Source: Paracoccaceae bacterium (GTDB lineage: Bacteria > Pseudomonadota > Alphaproteobacteria > Rhodobacterales > Rhodobacteraceae). From it: 64,000 nucleotides of DNA. The position numbers were made by a program, and so were the translations under genes. Below, piece after piece: positions 54,941 through 64,000 of this stretch. The stretch is from positions 222,049 through 286,048 of the forward strand of contig SDAL01000005.1 in assembly GCA_004153385.1 (NCBI GenBank). Direction: 5' to 3'. The notes under the pieces were generated by a model, which made no database searches, was not told the origin of the DNA, and was given only the letters and a program-made list of their open reading frames with translations. The stretch's first letter is position 1, and the number at the start of each line of letters is the position of its first letter.

Positions 54941-56326
54941 TCACTCGGAACCGGCCTCGGCCAGTTCGTCACGTCGCCAGCTGCCCAGAAGCAACCGCTT
55001 GAAGGCGGCATAAGTGGCATCGAATGTCTGGCGTCCGCGTACATAGGTCTCGCGATTGAAATCCCTGTAGTCAGCTTCGTAGATGCCCGAGACCTGTTCG
55101 CCCGCCTGACCGATCAATGCGGTAAAATCCTGCCTGTGGGGCGATAGGCGTCGTCCCAGATAGGCTTGCATCAATGATGCCAGTTCGCCCTGTTGGGCAC
55201 CGTCAAACCGCGTGATCACCGCGCGCACCGCGTCCCATTGGAAAGACATCTCGTCACGGCCCAATGCCCGCGCTGCCATATTCTCGCCATCCTCGATCGA
55301 CTGGAAGGTGGAATGAAGCATGTCAAAAAACCGCCCCGTGGAATCGAACTCCAGAAAGCTCGCCCCCAAAGGCACCAGAAGGATGTCGGCTGCCGCAAGT
55401 CCGTTGATCGTCAGATACCCCAAGGCCGGCGGCGTATCGAGGAAAACGACATCGTAGCGATCCAACACCCCGTCGGCCTCCAGCATATCTGTCAGCGCGT
55501 CCCATAATTTCCAGCCCCGCGCCTGCATCCGCCAAACGGGGATCTGGAACTCTGACCAGTAGAGATTGAGCTGCGCCCCGATCAGATCGATATTGGGCCA
55601 ATGCGTGGACTGGATCACATCGTCGGCGCGCAGCTTCAGCGCCTCCGTCAGGGTTTCATCAAGCGGCACCGGTGCCTCGCCGCGATCAATCCGGCCCTGA
55701 TTGGCCTTTTGCTGATAGGCGGCATAATGGCGCGCCAGAAGCGGAAAGACCGTCTCCCATTCATCAGCCACCTTGCCACCGAAAATCGATGTCATCGAGC
55801 CCTGACTGTCGAGGTCGATCACCAGCACGCGGTAGCCGTCGAGCGCCGCCGACATGGCCAGATGCGCGGCCGTCGAGGTCTTGCCGACCCCGCCCTTGAA
55901 GTTCGCGACCGCGACCATTTTCGCAGGCAGACCCTTGGGCCGGTAGGGGAGGTATTCCTTGCTCTTTGATCCTTCGGCTGCGAAATGCGCCCGCAGCCTG
56001 AGGACCTCGTCAAGGGTGAACCATTTGGCTCCGCCTTCTGTCTCAGACAGGCCTTGCGGCAGATCGGGATTTGCCCGCAGCACGCGGCGGAAATGTGGCG
56101 TGGCCACAGGGATCAGATAGCGCGTGATCTCCCATGTCGAAAACAAACGCAGGTCTTTTCGCCCTGCCTCGTTCATGCCTCTGGACGCCAGATCATCCCG
56201 ACCCCGCGCGCAGGCGCTGGCCACTTCTGCAAAGCCTTTTGTCGTCATCGGATCTTCCAGTTCACGCAATGCCTGATCTGGATCGATGTTGAAATAGGGC
56301 GGTTGTTCAGGATGATCTTGTGCCAC
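54941..56326 (-). CDS. parA: Plasmid partition ATPase ParA
   Basis: I start the protein at a GTG (56326) with TGAGGCG just ahead, giving 461 residues whose start (VAQDHPEQPPYFNIDPD) fits the family; ATG codons at 56359 and 56419 are alternatives. After an N-terminal helical, probably DNA-binding region with ITRYLIP and KWFTLDEVLRLR, the ATPase domain shows the deviant Walker A motif NFKGGVGKTSTAAHLA, VIDLDSQGS and the Walker B region VVFLDTPPALGYL. It drives plasmid segregation together with ParB, encoded 84 bases downstream. It is divergent from the initiator gene across the iteron region. Confidence 0.92.
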   Translation of the reverse strand: MAQDHPEQPPYFNIDPDQALRELEDPMTTKGFAEVASACARGRDDLASRGMNEAGRKDLRLFSTWEITRYLIPVATPHFRRVLRANPDLPQGLSETEGGAKWFTLDEVLRLRAHFAAEGSKSKEYLPYRPKGLPAKMVAVANFKGGVGKTSTAAHLAMSAALDGYRVLVIDLDSQGSMTSIFGGKVADEWETVFPLLARHYAAYQQKANQGRIDRGEAPVPLDETLTEALKLRADDVIQSTHWPNIDLIGAQLNLYWSEFQIPVWRMQARGWKLWDALTDMLEADGVLDRYDVVFLDTPPALGYLTINGLAAADILLVPLGASFLEFDSTGRFFDMLHSTFQSIEDGENMAARALGRDEMSFQWDAVRAVITRFDGAQQGELASLMQAYLGRRLSPHRQDFTALIGQAGEQVSGIYEADYRDFNRETYVRGRQTFDATYAAFKRLLLGSWRRDELAEAGSE

Positions 56327-56459
56327 GTTACGCCTCACATGCTCTGTTTCTCGCAGCATACCCAAAAAGGGGGCACATGGAAGTAAAATCGGCATATTCC
56401 GAATCGATGATTTCGCCATATGCCTTATTTTCTTGGCATTTCGCAGTCTTGCAAACCTG

Positions 56460-56649
56460 CGTGGCGATCTGACTTGAAAAAATATTAATTGTTAGAATTG
56501 AGTTATATATAGTGTTACGGGCTCTGTGGATATGTTGTAACCGATTGATTTGAAATTACAAATATCAATTCCAAAAAAGGCGTGTGACTCTGAAACCCCG
56601 ATAGAGTGACTCTGAACCCCCGATCGTGCGATTCCGAACCCCCGATAGA
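56460..56649. other. Probable origin of replication with three 22-bp iterons
   Basis: Three direct repeats with 22-base spacing start at 56584, 56606 and 56628. The consensus is GTGACTCTGAACCCCCGAT plus three bases; the third copy is the most divergent. An AT-rich stretch at about 56470-56580 lies next to them and could be the DNA-unwinding element. The array sits between divergent parA and the initiator gene, as expected for an iteron-controlled RepA-type origin. Confidence 0.8.
56584..56649 (+). repeat. Iteron array, three 22-bp direct repeats
   Basis: Copies at 56584-56605, 56606-56627 and 56628-56649. The first two differ mainly at one base in the middle and at the end. The block GAACCCCCGAT is shared exactly by copies two and three. 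Confidence 0.85.
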
Positions 56650-56853
56650 AAGACTGGACCGGTCGGGACGGGGCGCATAGGGTGGGTGTCACTAAAACCA
56701 CGAAACATTTCAGCACCGGAAAACAGGTGCGAGACGTGTCGCTGGACGAGGCAAAGAGCATAAAAACGGGGGGCGCAAACGTGCGGATTTCCCGATCACG
56801 AGCAGGGTCGAAACTGGCATAGACCGGCGGGCCGAAGACAGGCGGAATACTTG

Positions 56854-57882
56854 ATGGCGGGCGCTATGGTCCCGACCGGTGGCGATGGTGCGTTGGATCA
56901 TCCTCAGGTCGATTTCTTTCTTTGCGATATTTTCGATGCGATCCCCAAGGGGGATCTGACGACGATGGAGCATCCGATCTTTTCGCTTTCGACCCGGCCC
57001 GACCGGCGGATTTTGCACTACGAGCATAACGGTGCCGAGATCGAGGTGACCCCTTCGATGAAGGGGCTGGCCACGGTCCATGACAAGGACATCCTGATCT
57101 TCTGTATCAGCCAGCTGATGGCGGCGGTAAATGCGGGCCGTCCGGTGTCGCGGCGGCTGACATTGCGCGCCCATGATCTGCTGATTGCGACCAATCGCGA
57201 AACCTCCGGTGATGCTTACCGCCGCCTGACGGAGGCGTTCGAACGTCTGGCCGGCACGCGTATCAAAACCAACCTTTCGGTGGGCGGGCTGGAGGTGACA
57301 TCCGGGTTTGGATTGATCGAGAACTGGGAGATCGTGCGCAAGGCCCGCGGGGGCCGGATGATCTCGGTCGCGGTGACATTGTCGGAGTGGCTCTACCGGG
57401 CGGTGCTGTCGAAATCGGTGCTGACGCTCAGCCGCGATTACTTCCGGTTGCGCAAGCCGCTGGAGCGGCGGATCTACGAACTGGCGCGCAAACATTGCGG
57501 GCGGCAGGAAAGCTGGCGGGTCTCGGTCGAGACGCTTTTGAAGAAATCCGGCTCGGCCAGTCCGCGCCGTGTGTTTCGCAAAATGCTGCGCGATATGATC
57601 ACCGCCGACCATCTGCCCGATTACCAGATGCGCGAAGAGCCCGGTGACCTGATCCGGTTTTCCTTGCGTGACCGGATGATCGAGATCCCCGAGACCGCAG
57701 GCCCCGGTCCGCTGCGCGCAGAGACCATGGAGGCGGCGCGCGCGCTTGCGCCGGGGATGGATGTCTATGTGCTGGAAAACGACTGGCGGGCGTTCTGGGT
57801 CAGTTCGGGGCGGCCGGCGCTGCGCGCGCGTGACGCAGCCTTTCTGGGCTTTGTCAGATCACGCATGAAACGCCGCGACTGA
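56854..57882 (+). CDS. repA: Plasmid replication initiator RepA (RPA family)
   Basis: The 342-residue protein binds iterons and opens the origin. It has the RPA-family pattern: HPQVDFFLCDIFDAIPKGD, MEHPIFSLSTRPD, VTPSMKGLATVHDKDILIF and SQLMAAVNAG. Two winged-helix segments follow, and RRIYELARKHCG in the second part. The ATG at 56854 is the simplest start; a TTG one codon earlier and an ATG at 56866 are possible, and none has a strong ribosome-binding site. It is neither RepC of repABC plasmids nor DnaA-like, so the replicon belongs to the RepA-type roseobacter plasmids, which often carry biofilm and polysaccharide genes. Confidence 0.92.
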   Translation: MAGAMVPTGGDGALDHPQVDFFLCDIFDAIPKGDLTTMEHPIFSLSTRPDRRILHYEHNGAEIEVTPSMKGLATVHDKDILIFCISQLMAAVNAGRPVSRRLTLRAHDLLIATNRETSGDAYRRLTEAFERLAGTRIKTNLSVGGLEVTSGFGLIENWEIVRKARGGRMISVAVTLSEWLYRAVLSKSVLTLSRDYFRLRKPLERRIYELARKHCGRQESWRVSVETLLKKSGSASPRRVFRKMLRDMITADHLPDYQMREEPGDLIRFSLRDRMIEIPETAGPGPLRAETMEAARALAPGMDVYVLENDWRAFWVSSGRPALRARDAAFLGFVRSRMKRRD

Positions 57883-57920
57883 CAGGCCCGCCCCCTTTTT
57901 CGCAGATCGCATCCCCCAAG

Positions 57921-58001
57921 ATCGCGCCGGTCCCGTGTGGCGCGATAGGGCAGGGGTGGCATCAAGGTGGGCCTTGCCCGCAGCGCCGGCCAGTGCCGGC
58001 G
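57921..58001. repeat. Two inverted repeats downstream of repA
   Basis: A perfect 8-bp repeat (57921-57928 ATCGCGCC with 57939-57946) and a 7-bp repeat (57984-57990 with 57995-58001, four-base loop) follow the repA stop codon. Neither has a T run. They may act as transcription barriers or be replicon structures. Confidence 0.4.
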
Positions 58002-58168
58002 AGCACCCCAGACCGCGTGCCCGTTTTGGCACACAACCGTCCTTTGGCGCGTGATCGCCCCCTGTACCTGCCCACCGTTTTTTGGCACTGTGGCAGGGGT
58101 TGGGCCCCAAACCTGTTCGCCACACTCCCGCCCTCTTTTCCGAGCCGTTGTGCAAGCGTTATGGTGTT

Positions 58169-59899
58169 ATGAGTAAATACAAACAGATCCACGCCGCCGA
58201 TATCTATGTGCCCGGTGCCGATCCGGGGCTGATCTGTCTGGGGGCGCCGCCACGGCCATGGGTCGATGTCGCAGGCGCCGATATCGGCAGTATCGGCCTG
58301 AGCGATCACTCGGGCCATAACGAGCTGGCGCGCGGGATCTTGCACCATTACCAGAGCGTGGGCCGGTTTTCGCGGGCGCTGGAATTTGCGACCGTTCTGT
58401 GCGTGGCCCCCGAGCTCAAACTGCACAACGGTCTGACACGGATCAACGGCCAGACGTTTCTATGCGGGCCCCAAGGCCTGCATCTGCGAGAGGCGCTGAT
58501 CGAGGCGCGCCCCGAAAAGGCCGGTGAGCGTTTCGAGGCAGATCTGGTCGAACGGCTATCAAAGATCGCCAAGGCCCCGCAGATGAACGCGCCCCTCGCC
58601 CATCGTGATCTGGAGGACGCTGATCTGGATCTCGATCTGGTGGTCAATTGCCATGATGGTCCGGGCGCCTTGATGGAGGTGTTGTGCAATATGATGCGCG
58701 CCCATGATATCGGGCTGCGCGGCGGGGTGCATATCTATAGCGATCTGGCCGGTCTGGAACACGAGGCCCGCCCCTTTATTGCCGAGCTGTTTGCGGATCT
58801 GGCCCCGCAGGTGGTGTTCTCGCAAAAGACGCCGCAGAAATACGGTCGCGCGTTGATCGCCTATAATCTGATGGCGCAATATTTCATGTGCGGTGACGGC
58901 ATGATTGCGCCCGTTGATGCGTTCGTGCCCGCAAGCCGGTTGTGGCAGGGGCACGGGGCAGGGCGGCTGGCATGGCGGCTTTTGGCGCAAAATGCCTATG
59001 ACCGCGATCTGGCGCGGCTGCGCGACCATGCGCGCGCCCGGATCACGCCGCAGGATCTGGAAGGGCTGCCCCACCGGATCTATGTCACCCATGATCGCGA
59101 TCATCCCAACACCCGCCCCGTGCGCGGCGAAAAACAGGTGCGCCGGCATCTGGAAAAGCTGGGCTTCGTGCCTGTGTGCCTTGAGGCGCTTGGCCCAAAA
59201 CAGCAGATCGCCCATATGATGCAGGCCAATGGCGTTGTGATGGCCCATGGCCCGAACCTGACGCGGATGATGTTTGCCAATCCCGAAACACAGGTGTTCG
59301 AACTGGCCCATGCCCAGATTGCCAGCCATTGTTTCGGACAGTTTCACAGCTACGCGCATGTGGCGGGGTGCCAGTATATCTCGCTTATCTGCGACCATAA
59401 GGGGCCCACGCCCGATCTGGTGGCGCAGATGCACAAACACGGCCCCGTAGGGGTGGCGCTATCGCATGACGGGGTGCGAAGGCTGTGCGATGTGCTGCGC
59501 GCGCTTGGCGGCACGGGCGGGGTGGGGGATGTGCCCGCCACCGCGCGGCGATTGCGCGAAAGCGGCAATGACGAGGCGTTACAGGTCTTGCTGGAACAAA
59601 ACGGCGCGGCGATTGCCCAAAACCCCGATCTGCTGGTGTGGCGTGCCAACGCGCGCGCACAGGCCGAGGAATTTCCGGGCGCGCTTCATGATCTGGTGCG
59701 GGCATGGCGGCTGGCACCCGATCGCATGGGCCTCTTGGAGCGGGTGATCCGGCTGGCCAACCGCCTGCACGAATTTGCGCTCGCACGCGAACTGATGGCC
59801 GAACATGGCGCGCGCTTTCCACAGCGCCAGCCGGAGTTCTTGCAAGACTGCGGCTGGCTTGCCCATCTGCTGGAGCCCGACGCGCCAGATCACGATTGA
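58169..59899 (+). CDS. Glycosyltransferase family 61 protein with C-terminal TPR-like region
   Basis: I start it at the ATG at 58169 (MSKYKQIHAADIYVPG), 576 residues; upstream codons to 58082 look unrelated. The catalytic part (about residues 130-440) has the GT61 (DUF563) pattern: AYNLMAQYFMCGDG, LPHRIYVTHDRDHPNTRPVRGE in outline, then NGVVMAHGPNLTRMMFANPETQVFEL and a final HVAGCQYI. The last 110 residues are helical and TPR-like. GT61 enzymes add xylose or other sugars to glycans in the cytoplasm. It follows repA and precedes the convergent glf gene. Confidence 0.8.
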   Translation: MSKYKQIHAADIYVPGADPGLICLGAPPRPWVDVAGADIGSIGLSDHSGHNELARGILHHYQSVGRFSRALEFATVLCVAPELKLHNGLTRINGQTFLCGPQGLHLREALIEARPEKAGERFEADLVERLSKIAKAPQMNAPLAHRDLEDADLDLDLVVNCHDGPGALMEVLCNMMRAHDIGLRGGVHIYSDLAGLEHEARPFIAELFADLAPQVVFSQKTPQKYGRALIAYNLMAQYFMCGDGMIAPVDAFVPASRLWQGHGAGRLAWRLLAQNAYDRDLARLRDHARARITPQDLEGLPHRIYVTHDRDHPNTRPVRGEKQVRRHLEKLGFVPVCLEALGPKQQIAHMMQANGVVMAHGPNLTRMMFANPETQVFELAHAQIASHCFGQFHSYAHVAGCQYISLICDHKGPTPDLVAQMHKHGPVGVALSHDGVRRLCDVLRALGGTGGVGDVPATARRLRESGNDEALQVLLEQNGAAIAQNPDLLVWRANARAQAEEFPGALHDLVRAWRLAPDRMGLLERVIRLANRLHEFALARELMAEHGARFPQRQPEFLQDCGWLAHLLEPDAPDHD

Positions 59900-59928
59900 A
59901 GGAATGTCAGGCAGCACAGCTTTTGGTA

Positions 59929-59950
59929 CACGGGGGTGGGGCACCCCGTG
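59929..59950. terminator. Possible weak bidirectional terminator between GT61 gene and glf
   Basis: A 7-bp GC stem (59929-59935 with 59944-59950) lies 30 bases past the GT61 stop codon, between two convergent genes. There is no T run, so termination is uncertain. Confidence 0.35.
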
Positions 59951-60090
59951 CAGACCGGACGCCCGTAGACGCGACGCCTTTATACGCTACACCTTTACAC
60001 AGGGCGGGCCGCTTGAACGGGGCAGGCGCGCGCAGGTCAAGGGCCGCGCCTATGGTGAAGACCGCCCCCGGGTGACGAGGGCGGCGGGGC

Positions 60091-61275
<1,185 letters not shown>

Positions 61276-61324
61276 TTAATCCTTTGGCCTTCTCGCATCG
61301 GGCCGCACATTTGGCAAGCACCGC

Positions 61325-62275
61325 TCACGGGGCGGTGCGGCCCGCGGAGGGCATGGGCGCCGATCCGCGCACAGGCGCGCGTGCGGCCTGCTTTCGGGCC
61401 GCAAGCACGACCAATGTGCCCGCGACCACGCCACCGGCCAGACCGACCGTCCCGATCTGCAGGCGCGATTGCGACAGCAGCCCCAAGGCCACGAAGGCCT
61501 GCTCGAACCCCATCCCGAACACCGGCAACAGGGAAATAGCGGCGGTGTATCCTTGCGCGCCCACCAACCGGATCGACCAGAATGCCAGCAGCATGGCCGG
61601 TGCCCTGAGAAAGACCCCGACGCACACGCCCGCAACGACAAGCGGCATATCAATGCCGCCCTCGAGCGTCCCGTGCTGCAGCAGGCGGCCAAATGCGAAA
61701 AAACCCGCCGTGACCAGCAACACGGCGCCTGTGAACCGGGTTCTGACACCGGGCACATCGGATATGTTATCGGGGTGGCGTTCGGCCAGAAGGTTCATTG
61801 CCGTCAGGCAAAGCGCGTTGAGCGCCATCAGTCCGACGGCGGCTGTGCGCAGGGTGTCTTCCAGCCGCAATGCCAGTGCACAAACCGCGGCAAGGATAAT
61901 CAGATGCCCGAGCCATTCGAACCTTGCCGGACGCCGCCGTGTAAGCCCCCATACGCAAAGCGCGATCACAGGCAAGCTCATCGCCCCGAGGATGCCCGCC
62001 TCCAGAACGCTGATCCATGCCAGAACAGCGGTATAAAGCGCCGCCGACAGAACCCTCAAAGCGCCCAAGGCCCATGTGGTGGGGTATTTGAAACTGCTGA
62101 GATCCACGCCTTTGCAGCCACCGATGGCCAACAGGCCAACCCCGCCCGCACTCAGCTGGATGAAGCTGAACATCCATGGATCGAGCGCGAGGTCCAAAAG
62201 CAGGATCCGGCTGACGACGCTCAACAGAGCCCAACATAAGATGGCGGCGACCGTGACAAGGACGGGACGGTTCAT
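61325..62275 (-). CDS. DMT-superfamily (EamA-like) transporter
   Basis: The ATG at 62275 has CGGAG ahead and gives 316 residues with about ten membrane helices in two EamA-like halves: LVTVAAILCWALLSVVSRILL at the start in outline, and RAPAMLLAFWSIRLVGAQGYTAA in the second half. Members export metabolites such as amino acids or sugar precursors; a few move lipid-linked sugars. It lies 97 bases upstream of glf on the same strand. Its substrate cannot be read from the sequence. Confidence 0.85.
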   Translation of the reverse strand: MNRPVLVTVAAILCWALLSVVSRILLLDLALDPWMFSFIQLSAGGVGLLAIGGCKGVDLSSFKYPTTWALGALRVLSAALYTAVLAWISVLEAGILGAMSLPVIALCVWGLTRRRPARFEWLGHLIILAAVCALALRLEDTLRTAAVGLMALNALCLTAMNLLAERHPDNISDVPGVRTRFTGAVLLVTAGFFAFGRLLQHGTLEGGIDMPLVVAGVCVGVFLRAPAMLLAFWSIRLVGAQGYTAAISLLPVFGMGFEQAFVALGLLSQSRLQIGTVGLAGGVVAGTLVVLAARKQAARAPVRGSAPMPSAGRTAP

Positions 62276-63442
62276 GAAGCGGCTCCGGTAGGTTTGACGC
62301 TTCCGGTAGTCCACATCCGCTGCGGGTTCAATATCGCCCGTCCGAAATCCGCGTTACATCGCATGAAGGCGGGATACGTGCATTTTGCCCGCGTGGTGGT
62401 TTCTGCCCGAAGCTCAGCTGCTCTGGGTCTGGTGTGGCCCCGCCTTGGTTGTATGGGGCTGTCGGTGTATCGGGCCTTTGCGGGATCGGGCCAGTCTGCG
62501 GTTTGCCAGTGGGCGCGCTTTGAGGCGCAATGGGTCAAGGGCCTTGTGGCATGAAAGGGGGGCAGGGGGCGTGTGGTGGACACATACGTTTCACATCACC
62601 GCGTGACGGACCTTACCTCCATAGGCGGTTGCAAGCAGCATGTCCCTGAGGGGGGCTTCAGGGTGGTGGCAGGCGTCCATCCAAGGCCCCGCTGGGGCGC
62701 GATGCTGCTGGCCGGAACGGCCCGTGCCCCCCCAGCGATTTTCGCAGGCAATGATCTCACGGCTTTGGGCGTGATCAACGGGCTGATGCGCCACCGGATC
62801 AAGATACCCGAGGATGTCTTGGTTGCGGGGGGGGGGATGATATGCCCGCAGCGCGATCAGGCACGAGGTCCTGAACTAGGCTCCGCCAGAATAGATGGCA
62901 GAATACATGGGGGCAAGCCGAAGCTTCCGTCCAGATGCGGCTACAGGTTCTGACGCAGCCAGACCATCCGCGAGGCGGAAAGCCATTCGGTCGACATTGA
63001 TCATGAGCCCGTTCAAAAGGCGCGGCTGCGGGCCATTACGGGGCGCGCTTGAACAGGATCACCCGATACCTTGGTGCCGCCGACCCCGATCCCCATACCG
63101 CTTGGCCAGAAACGTGATCACAGAGACTGTGCAGGGCCATTTTGTGCCATGACGGGACCCCCAAGCGTTAAGGGGACCATGTCAGAATGGCGGGCCTTTG
63201 GTCTGAGTGGTTTTCGATCCTCCGCGCGGATGGCGTACGGGTCTTCACCCCCCCGTCGGGCAAAGTGGCGATCTATGTGGCCCCGTCGGGCACAGGGCGA
63301 TGCGCCTGTCCTGTGTGCGCCCGTTTGATATCGTATGCGCCAATCGGGCGGGTGGTATGTCGCGCCGTTCGATCCGGCCTTGATCGCAGGTCATGCTGCG
63401 GGGGCCGGTTGCGCCGGTGCCGGGCGGGCAGGGGGCGGCACT
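62276..63442. other. Degraded region between the DMT gene and the RTX gene
   Basis: Apart from the LacI fragment I see no gene in these 1.17 kb. Short GC-rich frames on both strands (such as 63187-63456) show no family resemblance. The region is probably eroded coding DNA. Confidence 0.45.
62573..62953 (+). pseudogene. Remnant of a LacI-family regulator
   Basis: The stretch PPAIFAGNDLTALGVINGLMRHRIKIPEDVLVAG (read in outline, about 62730-62840) is characteristic of the ligand-binding domain of LacI-type repressors. The usual following FDDI is changed and the frame then decays. No helix-turn-helix region is present upstream, so only a fragment remains. Confidence 0.65.
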
Positions 63443-64000
63443 TTATCCCAAGATGATATCATCCTCCGGTGTCAGATCCCCCCAGCTGATCCCTTCAAGC
63501 ACGACACCGCCGCCCTGCCACTCGAGCCTCACCCCGTCGGGATGGTCCACATGCCGCAAAAGCGCCAGATCGGACACACCGATATCAAGGCGTAGCTGGT
63601 CCACACCGGTGGCAAAATCCCGCACGCGGTCCATCCCCTGACGGGGCGCGAACATGAACTGGTCCGCGCCCGCCCCCCCGATGAGCACATCGCGTCCGGC
63701 GCCACCATACAATCGGTCATTGCCCGCCCCGCCGTTCAGCGTGTCATTGCCCTGGTTGCCATACAGGCGATCATTGCCCGTATCACCGTTCAGCCGATCA
63801 TTCTGGTACCCACCATGCAGCGTGTCGTGCCCCGCGCCGCCAGACAGAAAATCATTGCCCTGATTGCCAGAAAGCCTGTCATCGCCCTGCGCCCCCCACA
63901 TGCGGTCCTGCCCCGTGCCGCCATGCATGCGGTCGGCGCCTGAGCCACCGGTCAACCGGTCATCTCCCGCGTCGCCGAACATCAGATCATTGCCTTGCGC
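63443..64000 (-). CDS. RTX calcium-binding repeat protein, partial (N-terminus outside window)
   Basis: The frame is open from the right edge (AQGNDLMFGDAG) to a stop at 63443, giving the last 185 residues. It consists of nonapeptide repeats of the type GGxGxDxLx (GGSGADRMHGGTGQDRM, GGAGNDRLYGGAGRD), which bind calcium outside the cell, in about ten copies. An end domain without repeats follows (ADQFMFAPRQGMDRVRDF, DLTPEDDIIL). Such C-termini carry the signal for type I secretion. The catalytic or adhesive part lies outside the window, so it may be an adhesin, a lyase or a protease. Confidence 0.9.
   Translation of the reverse strand, partial: AQGNDLMFGDAGDDRLTGGSGADRMHGGTGQDRMWGAQGDDRLSGNQGNDFLSGGAGHDTLHGGYQNDRLNGDTGNDRLYGNQGNDTLNGGAGNDRLYGGAGRDVLIGGAGADQFMFAPRQGMDRVRDFATGVDQLRLDIGVSDLALLRHVDHPDGVRLEWQGGGVVLEGISWGDLTPEDDIILG

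Noticed and set aside
56710..57612. A 300-codon minus-strand frame
   Set aside because: Antisense to repA; no recognisable protein sequence.
53783..57882. A repABC plasmid module
   Set aside because: The initiator is divergent from parA-parB and is of the RPA type, not RepC. Iterons lie between the genes, which does not occur in repABC operons.

Overview
The window looks like part of an extrachromosomal replicon of a marine Rhodobacterales (Roseobacter-group) alphaproteobacterium. Three things point there. The first is the codon use and GC-rich core genes. The second is a Rhodobacter-type cellulose synthase operon. The third is a RepA-type plasmid replication module: a replication initiator (about 56.85-57.88 kb) divergent from a parA-parB pair, with three 22-bp iterons between them and 16-bp palindromes beside and inside parB. 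Nearly everything else concerns extracellular polysaccharide or surface life, which fits the RepA-type 'biofilm plasmids' known from roseobacters. Both window edges cut genes: a large glycosyltransferase on the left and an RTX calcium-binding protein on the right.

Region by region. 1-2.0 kb: partial multidomain glycosyltransferase. 2.5-4.4 kb: a TbpB-like surface lipoprotein followed by a Slam-like outer-membrane barrel. 4.5-20.1 kb: a c-di-GMP and cellulose block on the minus strand. It holds a BcsN-like lipoprotein, bcsA, bcsB, bcsZ and a TPR protein, with overlapping genes and a clear terminator. Around them lie three c-di-GMP turnover proteins, one paired with a periplasmic SUOX-like protein in the manner of PruR-DcpA, and an FkbM-type methyltransferase. 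20.3-23.1 kb: a GntR/FadR regulator divergent from a TauE/SafE permease and an HPP-CBS membrane protein, with a palindromic operator between them. 23.3-36.3 kb: a glycan-assembly cluster. It contains glycosyltransferases, an SGNH hydrolase, an alpha/beta hydrolase, methyltransferase-like proteins with coiled coils, a PAPS sulfotransferase and two members of an unrecognised small protein family.

36.3-47.9 kb is a decayed island. Four or five IS3-family copies, all with broken transposases, flank AT-rich genes: a second sulfotransferase, a two-domain alpha/beta hydrolase and an asparagine-synthase-like PP-loop protein. Three of the broken transposases carry a short palindromic insertion with the same core, which I cannot assign to any known element. 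47.9-53.7 kb: a sugar-nucleotide operon on the minus strand (manC, phosphohexomutase, GT2, UDP-glucose dehydrogenase). 53.8-57.9 kb: the replication and partition module. 58.2-64 kb: a GT61 enzyme, UDP-galactopyranose mutase, a DMT exporter, a LacI-family remnant and the RTX protein.

How they probably work together (inference): manC, pmm, ugd and glf supply GDP-mannose, UDP-glucuronate and UDP-galactofuranose. The GT2 and GT61 enzymes assemble a glycan that sulfotransferases and methyltransferases decorate. Cellulose synthase makes a second polymer under c-di-GMP control. No tRNA, rRNA or CRISPR array was seen.
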